Positions 54,520 to 63,008 of a stretch of DNA of 64,000 nt are shown piece by piece. The stretch spans positions 1-64,000 of the forward strand of contig CALITO010000016.1 in assembly GCA_938041455.1 (NCBI GenBank). Direction: 5' to 3'. Origin of the DNA: an uncultured bacterium (GTDB taxonomy: Bacteria > Armatimonadota > JACIXR01). Position numbers and translations under genes: made by a program. Positions within the stretch are counted from its first letter, which is position 1; every line of letters starts with the position of its first letter. Under the pieces are notes generated by a model that saw only the letters and a program-made list of their open reading frames with translations, was not told the origin of the DNA and made no database searches.

Positions 54520-56433
54520 ATGTCCACAAGGATAAGTCCACGAGCTGTTATCCTCGGTATACTCCTTATACCCATAAATAACCTGTGGGTAGTATATATG
54601 CAGGAGGTGAAAGGTGGCAATTTCCCCACTTCAATGTCCCTCTTCGCTCACGCGGTCTTTTCTCTCCTGATCGTTGTCCTCCTCAACGTTTTTCTTCGTA
54701 AATATCTGCCTCGTTTTTCTCTCAATCGTGGAGAAATGCTCTTGAGCTACACTATGGTTTGCTTAGGTTCCGCCTGGCTGGGGATAGACAATTATCCCGT
54801 GTTAGTTGCCTGCGCTACCCACCCGGTTTGGTTTGCCACTCCTGAGAACAAATACGAGATACTTTTCTTCAAGCATCTCCCAAAATGGCTTATAGTCCCC
54901 GACAAGAAAGCACTTGAGGGATATTTCTATGGATGGTCTTCCTTTTACACAAAGGAACATCTTTTGGCTTGGCTCCAACCGATAATTTTCTGGACCTTTT
55001 TCTTTACCCTTATGGTCTATGTGATGATGTGCTTGAATATTATTTTCAGGAAGCAGTGGACGGATAACGAACGTCTTACTTTCCCCATAATTCAACTCCC
55101 TCTTGCCATTGCTGATGAGAAATTAACTCTTTTTAAAAGCAAACTTATGTGGACCGGCTTCTGCTTATCAGCGTTAATAGACATAATAAACAACATAAAT
55201 GCTAACTACCCTTTCTTTCCCCATATTGCTATAAGGGATTACGATTTAGGACAATTTATAAGGACGCCTCCCTGGAACGCCATTGGATGGACACCGCTTT
55301 ACTTCTTCCCCTGCATCATCGGGCTGGGTTATCTTCTTCCCTTAGACCTCGCTTTCTCTTGCTGGTTCTTTTATTGGTATTGGAAACTTCAAAAAGTGTT
55401 AAGTGTTGCCTTCAATTTGCAAGTAGCGAGACCAGATATGCCTTACATAAATGACCAATCCGCTGGCGCTTACATTGGGATAGCCTTTTTCGTCCTTTGG
55501 GTAGGGAGGAAATATCTTCGGCAGGTTATACAACGAGTTTTCGGCAGACATTCGGAGCTTGACGATAAGCACGAGCCAATGTCCTACCGCACCGCATTTA
55601 TAGGGATAATAGTGGGCTTCTCTACTCTTATGACATTCCTTGCCAAAGCGGGGATGAGGGCGAATACCGCTTTCTTTTTTCTCCTAATATTCTTTCTTCT
55701 CTCCCTCGCAATAGCTCGGATAAGAGTGGAACTTGGCTCACCCGTTCATGACCTTCACTTTGCTGGTCCGGATCAAATGCTCCCAAGGATAGTTGGGGTA
55801 GAAGCCTTTTCCAAGGGGGACCTTGTTTTCTTCACCCTCTCTTGGTGTTTCAATCGTGCATATAGGGCGCACCCAATGCCCCATCAAATAGAGGGACTGA
55901 AGATAGCAGAGAGAACAAGGGTAGACGCCCGTCAATATATGTGGGCTATGCTCCTTGCCAGCTTCATCGGTTCCCTTGCCAGCTTTTGGGCTTTGCTCCA
56001 CACATATTACAAATTGGGAGCCACTGGGAAGGCAGCACCCTGGGTCACCGGCTACGGTTGGGAAGCCTTTAATCGGCTACACTCTTGGCTCACTATGCCC
56101 CAGGAAAGAGACAATCTATGCGCCCTCTTTACCTTTTGGGGGTTCCTCTCCACGCTCGTCCTGGTTTTCATAAGAGGAAAATACTTTTGGTGGCCTTTCC
56201 ATCCTGTAGGATATGCTGTTTCATCCTCTTGGTCTATGGGGCTCCTATGGCTACCCATTTTCATAGCCTGGTTCATAAAGTTCGCCGTTTTGAATATCTC
56301 CGGACTGCGTGGCTATAGATTGACCCTGCCATTCTTTTTAGGCTTAATCCTTGGCGAGTTCGTGATAGGAGGTTTGACCAATATATTTGGTATCTTCTTT
56401 AATTGGCAAATATATTGCTTCTGGGGAGGTTAA
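54520..56433 (+). CDS. DUF6785-type polytopic membrane protein (possible transporter), copy 2
   Basis: 637 residues with about 12-14 hydrophobic helices. Conserved with the protein at 26502: RLTFPIIQLPLAI, FIRTPPWNAIGWTPLYFFP, LPLDLAFSCWFFY, ARIRVELGSPVHDLHFAGPD, FHPVGYA and a C-terminal LPFFLGLILGEFVIGG. Histidine and aspartate in the HDL-AGPD block are candidates for substrate or ion binding. It lies between two exported glycan-related proteins in the araC-linked locus. The following gene starts four bases after it. Confidence 0.6.
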   Translation: MSTRISPRAVILGILLIPINNLWVVYMQEVKGGNFPTSMSLFAHAVFSLLIVVLLNVFLRKYLPRFSLNRGEMLLSYTMVCLGSAWLGIDNYPVLVACATHPVWFATPENKYEILFFKHLPKWLIVPDKKALEGYFYGWSSFYTKEHLLAWLQPIIFWTFFFTLMVYVMMCLNIIFRKQWTDNERLTFPIIQLPLAIADEKLTLFKSKLMWTGFCLSALIDIINNINANYPFFPHIAIRDYDLGQFIRTPPWNAIGWTPLYFFPCIIGLGYLLPLDLAFSCWFFYWYWKLQKVLSVAFNLQVARPDMPYINDQSAGAYIGIAFFVLWVGRKYLRQVIQRVFGRHSELDDKHEPMSYRTAFIGIIVGFSTLMTFLAKAGMRANTAFFFLLIFFLLSLAIARIRVELGSPVHDLHFAGPDQMLPRIVGVEAFSKGDLVFFTLSWCFNRAYRAHPMPHQIEGLKIAERTRVDARQYMWAMLLASFIGSLASFWALLHTYYKLGATGKAAPWVTGYGWEAFNRLHSWLTMPQERDNLCALFTFWGFLSTLVLVFIRGKYFWWPFHPVGYAVSSSWSMGLLWLPIFIAWFIKFAVLNISGLRGYRLTLPFFLGLILGEFVIGGLTNIFGIFFNWQIYCFWGG

Positions 56434-56436
56434 ATA

Positions 56437-58809
56437 GTGAGGGAAATCATCATCTTGAAAAATTTTTGGTTAATACTATTCTACGCCATTGGATGTTCAA
56501 CAATATTAGGAGGCGATTTGGAAATGAAAGAGGACAAAAGGGAAGAAACCACAAGCTTCAACGCTGGCTCCCTCCGGATAGGTATAAACTCCCAAGGTTT
56601 CGTAATAAGTCTTTACAATATCTCTAATAAAAAGGAGTATATCGCCCCAGGGCAAGTTTCCCCTTTGCTTAGTGTGTGGTTGGATTCAGGAAAATTTGAG
56701 CCTTCTAAATTGACATATAATTCAAAAAATAGGAAAATATCGCTCCACTATCAGGATGGTAAATTGCTGGCGGAAGTGGAAATATTGGTTAAAGCAACCC
56801 ATATCCGTTTTCAGCTCAAATCCTTGAGAGGGGCCAAACCATTGCGTATTGAATGGGGTCCCTTCCCCACCATTATCAATAAGACAATAGGAGAAACTGT
56901 AGGAGTGGTGCGTGATGGGGATTTCGCTATAGGTATCCAATCCCTCAATATTCAAACCGTTGCCGGAGCCTCGCCGACCCATTATGGAAGCATGCTTTAT
57001 GCTTATGCGGTTGAGAAGGAAGGCGGGGTAGAGAATTCCGCAATTGCCCTTTTCGGTTGCAGGAGCAGAGATGCTTTGCATACTATAGGAGAAATAGAAA
57101 TCGAAGAGGGGCTACCTCATCCTACATTGGATGGAATGTGGGCGAAAATTTCCCCTAATGCAACTCTCCCCTATCTAATAACCGATTTCAGCGAGGCTAA
57201 CTTTGAGGAGGCTCTTGAATTATGCAAAGAACTTGGATTTAAATACATTTATCACCCAGGACCATTCAGAACTTGGGGACATTTCATTTTGGACCCCGAG
57301 CGTTTCCCCGAGGGAGAGGAAAGCCTGCGAAGATGTGTGGAGAAGGCAAAGGAAGCAGGTATAGGAGTGGGAGTACATACTCTTACAGCGTTTATCACCC
57401 CAAACGACCCCTATGTATCGCCAAGACCTGACCCACGCCTTGGGGGACTTGGCTCAAGCCGATTGGTGGAAGACATCACAGAAACAGCTACTGAAATCCC
57501 CATAGTTGATAGGGAACCTTTCTTAAAAACCCAGAATTGGGGTTGGGACCAAAAATTTGTTCTTGTGGACGAGGAGATAATAAGATACACAGAGGTATCG
57601 GACACAAACCCACCGAGGCTCATAGGGTGCACAAGGGGGATGTTTGAGACCAGGATAGCATCTCATAAGGAAGGTGCTGAAGTTCGCAGATTGGCTACCC
57701 ACGCTTACGGAACTTTTTATCCGGGCATCGCCAATGGTATGATGGATGAAATGACCAAGCGTTTAGTTGAGCTTTTCAATTACTGCGGTTTGCAACAGGT
57801 ATCTTTTGACGGTTTAGAAGGTTTATGGGACTACGAGTGCCAAGGACCTTATGCCGCTCACCGTTTCGTAAAACAATGCCATGATGGCTGGAAACAAGAA
57901 GTGATAAGCGATGCAAGTGGGCTCCTGCACTACCTATGGCATATTCATACGAGGATGAATTGGGGTGAGCCTTGGGGTAAGCCTATGAGGGAAGGTATGG
58001 CGGAATATAGAGTAAGAAATCAGGATTATTTTGAGAGGAACTTATTCCCTCATATGATGGGTTGGTTTGAGTTTCGCTCCGCTTCGCCTCAATTAGAAGC
58101 TACGACGGTGGACGAGATAGAATGGATGCTTTCAAAATGTGCAGGTTATGACGCGGGATTCGCTCTCGTCACCTCTGCTGAGGTGTTCAAAGTCCACGGA
58201 CAAGGAAAAGAGGTGAAAAGGGCTATTAGAGAATGGGAAGAAGCTCGACACTTAGGAGTTTTCTCAGAGGAACAAAAAGCACGGCTACGGGATCTTCGCA
58301 GCGATTGGCACTTGGAAAGAACAGGTAAGAACTCTTGGCATCTTTTCCCAATAACTTTTTCCTCTCAATTTAATTACCCAAGCGAGCCAAATAGTAGAGA
58401 GCCCGTAATTTGGAAAGTAGAAAACAAATTTCATTCCCAGCCTCTTAAGTTCATACTTAGAGTTCTGCCAAGCGAAGAAAAGGACTCTATGGTCACCAAC
58501 CCCTGTTTTGAAGTAAATGGAAGGAAGGTGGTTTTCCCTGTGGAGTTAAAACCCACCCAGTATTTAATATACGAGGGAGAAGGAATGGGCTTGGTTTATG
58601 ATCGGAACTGGAACTTGCTCCACAAGGTCAAAGGCGAGGATGATGTTCCTATTTTGGAGAAAGGGGAACAGTTCGTTAGGTTTTCTTGCGAAGTGAGGGG
58701 TTTAGAAGTCCCTGCTCTCTGGATAAAATTCAAGACAGTGGGCGAACCGGAAGTTGTGGCCCCAAAGCAGGGTAAGAAAAGTGTTGACTGTGAGGAGAGT
58801 AGAACTTAA
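56437..58809 (+). CDS. Exported TIM-barrel protein, putative glycoside hydrolase
   Basis: 790 residues from GTG 56437 with GGGGAGG seven bases upstream. The N-terminus has a hydrophobic segment ending FYAIGCST, which could be a lipoprotein signal with Cys21. A beta-sandwich of about 200 residues leads into a barrel: FEEALELCKELGFKYIYHPGP, FPEGEESLRRCVEKAKEAGIGVGVHTLTAF, and QQVSFDGLEGLWDYECQGPYAAHRF, whose Asp is in the position of the GH36/GH31-like nucleophile. I do not recognise the exact family. Translationally close to DUF6785. Confidence 0.55.
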   Translation: MREIIILKNFWLILFYAIGCSTILGGDLEMKEDKREETTSFNAGSLRIGINSQGFVISLYNISNKKEYIAPGQVSPLLSVWLDSGKFEPSKLTYNSKNRKISLHYQDGKLLAEVEILVKATHIRFQLKSLRGAKPLRIEWGPFPTIINKTIGETVGVVRDGDFAIGIQSLNIQTVAGASPTHYGSMLYAYAVEKEGGVENSAIALFGCRSRDALHTIGEIEIEEGLPHPTLDGMWAKISPNATLPYLITDFSEANFEEALELCKELGFKYIYHPGPFRTWGHFILDPERFPEGEESLRRCVEKAKEAGIGVGVHTLTAFITPNDPYVSPRPDPRLGGLGSSRLVEDITETATEIPIVDREPFLKTQNWGWDQKFVLVDEEIIRYTEVSDTNPPRLIGCTRGMFETRIASHKEGAEVRRLATHAYGTFYPGIANGMMDEMTKRLVELFNYCGLQQVSFDGLEGLWDYECQGPYAAHRFVKQCHDGWKQEVISDASGLLHYLWHIHTRMNWGEPWGKPMREGMAEYRVRNQDYFERNLFPHMMGWFEFRSASPQLEATTVDEIEWMLSKCAGYDAGFALVTSAEVFKVHGQGKEVKRAIREWEEARHLGVFSEEQKARLRDLRSDWHLERTGKNSWHLFPITFSSQFNYPSEPNSREPVIWKVENKFHSQPLKFILRVLPSEEKDSMVTNPCFEVNGRKVVFPVELKPTQYLIYEGEGMGLVYDRNWNLLHKVKGEDDVPILEKGEQFVRFSCEVRGLEVPALWIKFKTVGEPEVVAPKQGKKSVDCEESRT

Positions 58810-58812
58810 TAA
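58784..58812 (+). promoter_or_regulatory. Internal promoter, leaderless geometry
   Basis: TTGACT (58784-58789), 17-nt spacer, TAATAA (58807-58812), then eight bases to ATG 58821. It overlaps the 3' end of the upstream gene. Confidence 0.65.
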
Positions 58813-58820
58813 ATTCATAA

Positions 58821-60821
58821 ATGGAAAATTTTGGCAAAATTGCCACAGGGATAATTTGCCTTTTCCTTTCACTATCCCTCCTCAAAGGAGAGATATCGGA
58901 TACGAAGAAACATCTTAAAAATGCAATTGTCTTCGCTATCTCTCAGGGAACCGCTACATTGAGAGATGTGACGGAATTAGAAGCGATGGGGGCAGATGTG
59001 GTAGTGAGGGGGATATCCTGCGGATGGTATGCCAGTCCTAAGGATATGTGGGAAAGGAGTAAGGCGGTGGAACACGCCCTTGAGGAGGCGTATAAGAGGA
59101 ATATTTTATGGAGCGCTATGATCACCTCCTCAGCGATAATTCCCGATATACTCCCCGAAAAAGATGTTTCCCTTTACGCTGATAGGGACGCCTTCGGCAA
59201 TGTCATCAAGATAGCTCCCTGGTGGCAGGGGTGTCTGAACAATCCTCGCTTCGCCCAGTTCACAAAGGATATAGCGAGCTCAGCAATAGATGCCAAGATC
59301 TGGGGCATCCACTATGACGAATCTTACGGACATTGGTTTTGGAGTTTTCCGATGCCCTGCTTCTGCGATTATTGCATAGGGGGGTTCAGAGAATGGTTGA
59401 AAAAGGAAAAACCCCCTATACTGGACGAGTTAGAGATTAAGGATTTAGATAATTTCAATTACCGAGATTTCCTCGCTCAGAGGGGAATTCAAGATAGACC
59501 CTGGGAAAGTCCACTTGCTGAGGAATATTGGAGGTTTCTCCTTTATAGCACATTGGATAAGGAGAGGGAGATAGTAGAAAATGGAAAGAGATATTGTAGA
59601 GAGAAATGGGGCAGAGAACTCATAGCTAACGCCAATCAATTTGATATGGTTAATCTATCAGCGGTGTTATTGGGCGAATCCGCCATTTACGACTTCGTCA
59701 ACATAGGATGGGGGCTTCCTTTTCTACCTCGTCAATCTTCCTATATACCAAGTTATTTAGCTTCTAAAGCCTGCGGATATGATAAGCCTGTGGTGATGTT
59801 TTTAGATATTCAGGAGGAACCACCCGCTTTTTCATCTCTCCCAGTGAAGGGAAAAGGACAATTATTCCGTTGGCTTGCGGGAGAGGCTTATGCCAGCGGT
59901 TGCTTCTATGCTTTACATCATCGCTTCTCCCTTTGGGCAGGACCAGTTGATGAATTGGTAAGGATAGGACAGTTCATAAAGAAGAATGCCCATCTTTTCA
60001 GAAATGCTAAACCTTTTGCGGATGTTTATCTTGTGTATTCATTCGCTTCCAATATATACGATATGTTTCCCAAATGGTGGGGTAAGAAGGATATTCCTGA
60101 CCATAGCAGGAACTACAACACATTGGGGAACCTTCTGCTTAATTGTGGAGTGCAGTGGGCCGGGCTCTTCCTTGGGGAGGGAAAAATATTCCCTGACGAT
60201 ATTGCTACCTGCGAGAAAGGCGCTTTCTCTAAACTTTCACCCAAGGATTTCCCTTACATAATTGTTCCTTCCGCTTACGCTCTTAGCGATAGAAACTTGA
60301 GTTTGCTGAGAGAGTATGCGAAGATGGGTGGAAAATTGATTATCTTGGAAGAATGTGGGGTGAGGGACGAGAGGTATCTCAAGCGGGGAGAACCTATCTG
60401 GGATGAGTTAGCGAGGCAGGGAAAAATAGTTTGGTTGAGGGATTGTCCCTGGGATAAGCCAGAACTCGTTTTGGAAAATGTAATAAGCGCATTGAAGGAA
60501 AAAGGGTGGGTCCTCCCAATCTATGAATTGAGTAGCAGACCACGCACGCACAAGATTATGAGGCAAATGGAGGGGAAATTGATAATACATATACTCAATA
60601 CCGAATTCCAAGAAGGTGAGGGTTTTAAGAGATTAGAGGATTTGAAGGTCGCCTTCAGGATACCGAGGGGGTTCCATCCTTCACCAGAGGTTTTGTGCTA
60701 TTCCCCCGATTGGGAAGCCTCGCCACAAGCAATAAGAGGAACGAGGATAGATGATGAAATGCTCCTCATTCTTCCCTCCTTCGATACCTGGTTGGTAGCG
60801 GAGATAAGGGAGACAAAATGA
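58821..60821 (+). CDS. Secreted GH42-like TIM-barrel protein
   Basis: 666 residues with signal peptide (ATGIICLFLSLSLLKG). The barrel has DVVVRGISCGWYASPKDMWERSKAVEHALEEA, IDAKIWGIHYDESYG (candidate acid/base E) and the metal-like cysteine cluster CFCDYCIGGFREWLKKE, a pattern of GH42-type beta-galactosidases and relatives. A later Rossmann-like part (IIVPSAYALSDRNLSLLREYAKMGGKLIILEE) resembles the trimerisation domain of GH42 enzymes. Substrate unknown. No SD; internal promoter at the start. Overlaps the next gene by four bases. Confidence 0.65.
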   Translation: MENFGKIATGIICLFLSLSLLKGEISDTKKHLKNAIVFAISQGTATLRDVTELEAMGADVVVRGISCGWYASPKDMWERSKAVEHALEEAYKRNILWSAMITSSAIIPDILPEKDVSLYADRDAFGNVIKIAPWWQGCLNNPRFAQFTKDIASSAIDAKIWGIHYDESYGHWFWSFPMPCFCDYCIGGFREWLKKEKPPILDELEIKDLDNFNYRDFLAQRGIQDRPWESPLAEEYWRFLLYSTLDKEREIVENGKRYCREKWGRELIANANQFDMVNLSAVLLGESAIYDFVNIGWGLPFLPRQSSYIPSYLASKACGYDKPVVMFLDIQEEPPAFSSLPVKGKGQLFRWLAGEAYASGCFYALHHRFSLWAGPVDELVRIGQFIKKNAHLFRNAKPFADVYLVYSFASNIYDMFPKWWGKKDIPDHSRNYNTLGNLLLNCGVQWAGLFLGEGKIFPDDIATCEKGAFSKLSPKDFPYIIVPSAYALSDRNLSLLREYAKMGGKLIILEECGVRDERYLKRGEPIWDELARQGKIVWLRDCPWDKPELVLENVISALKEKGWVLPIYELSSRPRTHKIMRQMEGKLIIHILNTEFQEGEGFKRLEDLKVAFRIPRGFHPSPEVLCYSPDWEASPQAIRGTRIDDEMLLILPSFDTWLVAEIRETK

Positions 60822-61933
60822 GGGGATTTCCTCTGTTGGTAACCCTTCTAATCTCCCTTTTAGTGTGGGGAGTGGAAATGGAGGAAGCCGAAGATTATCT
60901 GCTTTTCACAGGGAGGAATTACCAACTTCGTCAATTTAAGACCAAGGGCACTTTTGAATTCCTCATAAGGGATAAGGAAGGGAACTTTCGCCCCATACAT
61001 CGCCCAGGAGGTGAAAGCCCCTGGTTCGGTTACAATACTGCGAGAGGCGAGGTAAGTTCCTCAAAAAATAGCCCCAATATACTGGATGTGAAAAGATGGA
61101 AAGAAGGCTTCCAAATTTACCTTCTCACCCTTCTGGAGGAGGACGCTTTTTATGAGGGGAATTTCTTCATCACCGATGACTTCCTTCTTCTCCGCTCCTC
61201 AATAAGAGCAGAGAAGGAAGAAAGGAGAAGCATAGTGAGGCTGGCACCTCGCTTTGAAGTTGATATAGAACTATTCAACCACTTCGCTTTTTCCCTCCCT
61301 GAAGAAACAATTTGGGGATTAGCCAAGGAGTTGGGGCGTCCAGGCTATGCAGGGGTGGGCGGTTGGGGAGGTCCAAAAAGCTATGGTTCGCTTGACCCCA
61401 CCACTCCCTTCTTCGCCCTATACAATCCCCATTTAAAAACTGGTTTCCTCTTTCTCTATCCCTTCTATGAGAGGCTATGGAAGGGAAAGCATATTTTCCT
61501 CCAGTTGTGGGTAGAAGGTATAAATTACTTTTACGCTGGTTGGGGAGAGGAGAAAGACTTGGGAAAGGAGGTATTGTTTGCAATAGCCCCCTTGGATGTC
61601 TTCTCTCCCAAGGAAATTGCTGAGGAAGCGAGGAAATTGAACCAGGAGATAGAGAAAAAGGTGAGGGAGGGAGAGGTGCCATTTCCTTCTCTTCTAAGAG
61701 TATTGGAAGTGGAGGAGAAGATAAAGAGAAATTGGCATACTTGTCAGGAATTGGTAGATGGGCTGTTTTCCCGGCTCAATGGTCCAAAAGCAAGGGAAAT
61801 TAAAAAGTGGAAGGACAATATTTTTGAAATACAAAGGTTCTACATCTACTCTAAAATTGCCCTTGAAAGAGGCGATTACGAAAATGCCTTGCTTTACTCG
61901 GAAAAGATGTTGAAAACATTGGGAAAGGAGTGA
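60818..61933 (+). CDS. Exported protein of unknown function
   Basis: 371 residues, start overlapping the previous stop as ATGA. Signal peptide MRGFPLLVTLLISLLVWG. The mature part is beta-rich and aromatic (YQLRQFKTKGTFEFLIRDKEGNFRPI, ESPWFGYNTARGEV), like the carbohydrate-binding or mutarotase-like domains of glycan enzymes, and ends in a helical segment (about 270-371). I do not recognise a family. The neighbours suggest a glycan-related role. Confidence 0.5.
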   Translation: MRGFPLLVTLLISLLVWGVEMEEAEDYLLFTGRNYQLRQFKTKGTFEFLIRDKEGNFRPIHRPGGESPWFGYNTARGEVSSSKNSPNILDVKRWKEGFQIYLLTLLEEDAFYEGNFFITDDFLLLRSSIRAEKEERRSIVRLAPRFEVDIELFNHFAFSLPEETIWGLAKELGRPGYAGVGGWGGPKSYGSLDPTTPFFALYNPHLKTGFLFLYPFYERLWKGKHIFLQLWVEGINYFYAGWGEEKDLGKEVLFAIAPLDVFSPKEIAEEARKLNQEIEKKVREGEVPFPSLLRVLEVEEKIKRNWHTCQELVDGLFSRLNGPKAREIKKWKDNIFEIQRFYIYSKIALERGDYENALLYSEKMLKTLGKE

Positions 61934-61939
61934 TTAACT

Positions 61940-62992
61940 ATGCCCAAATGGAAAGTAGGCATCGTGGGTCTTAACAGAGGGAAAGTCTTTGCGGACATTT
62001 TCAAATCGCATCCTAAAACGGAGCTCGTCGCTATCTGTGATGTCAATCACCAACTGGTAGAGACTGTTGGAAAAGAACTCGGCCTTGCCGACGAGCAGAA
62101 ATTCGTTTCCTTTGACGATTTCCTCACCAAAGCGCCTCTGGATATAGCGGTCATCGCAACACCTATAGAATTTCATACCGAGCAAACGATAAAAGCCCTT
62201 GAGGCGGAAAAGGATGTCCTTTGTGAACAAACCGCCGCTTACACTCTCTCTGACTGCGAGCGGATAGTTGATACCGTGAAGAAAACAGGAAGGGTCTATA
62301 TGATGGCGGAGAACTATATCTACTTCCACTATTTAAGAAAGTGGAAGGAGATAGTATCCCAAGACAAGCTCGGAAAGATCGTGTATGCGGAGAACGAGTA
62401 TCTGAACCCAATAGTTCCCCTCCTTGTTAAGGAAAAAACCGGTGAGTTCAGTTGGCGGGCTTTCCGAGCTCCTATTTGGTATTGTGCTCATTCCATCGGT
62501 CCCCTTCTTCATATTATGAATGATAGAATCGTCAGGGCTATGGGCATCTTGTGCGATTTCTCCACCTATCCTCAGTACAAGGATTATATCGGCTTTGTCG
62601 ATGCTGAAGTTGGTATCTTCCAAACCCAGAAGGGTGCGATTATCAAAGTCCTCGTCAGCAATGTTATCCCAAGAGGACACATAATTTATTATAGCCTCTA
62701 TGGTACCCGGGGTTATTTGGAAAGCCCAAGGGAAGGCGAGAGAGGATTATTTTATGTTTCTGAAGAGATGAAAGCCCCTGTATCCTTCCCTTGCCAAATC
62801 GTGGACCCAGAACTTCCCCAGGGCATCCCCGAGTATTTTATGATAGAGGATTTTTTAAAAGCAGTGGAGACAAGAAGCCGTCCACCGATAGATGTAATAA
62901 GAGCAATGGATTTCACTGTTCCTGGGCTTGTGGCTCACGAATCCGCGCTCTCCGGTGGAAAATGGCTTGATGTCCCCTTATTTGATTGGTAA
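61940..62992 (+). CDS. Gfo/Idh/MocA family protein with altered EKP motif
   Basis: 350 residues. The N-terminal Rossmann fold (KVGIVGLNRGKVFADIFKSHPKTELVAICD) and GFO_IDH_MocA C-terminal domain (KIVYAENEYLNP...WYCAHSIGPLLHIM) mark NAD-dependent sugar oxidoreductases. The usual E-K-P motif, whose Lys is catalytic, reads CEQTAA, with Gln for Lys. Other conserved His (CAHSIGP) is kept. Activity may be lost or shifted. SD AAGGAG before ATG 61940. Follows the unknown exported protein and precedes a ceramidase-like gene. Confidence 0.85.
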   Translation: MPKWKVGIVGLNRGKVFADIFKSHPKTELVAICDVNHQLVETVGKELGLADEQKFVSFDDFLTKAPLDIAVIATPIEFHTEQTIKALEAEKDVLCEQTAAYTLSDCERIVDTVKKTGRVYMMAENYIYFHYLRKWKEIVSQDKLGKIVYAENEYLNPIVPLLVKEKTGEFSWRAFRAPIWYCAHSIGPLLHIMNDRIVRAMGILCDFSTYPQYKDYIGFVDAEVGIFQTQKGAIIKVLVSNVIPRGHIIYYSLYGTRGYLESPREGERGLFYVSEEMKAPVSFPCQIVDPELPQGIPEYFMIEDFLKAVETRSRPPIDVIRAMDFTVPGLVAHESALSGGKWLDVPLFDW

Positions 62993-63008
62993 AGGGAGGC
63001 GAAAAATT

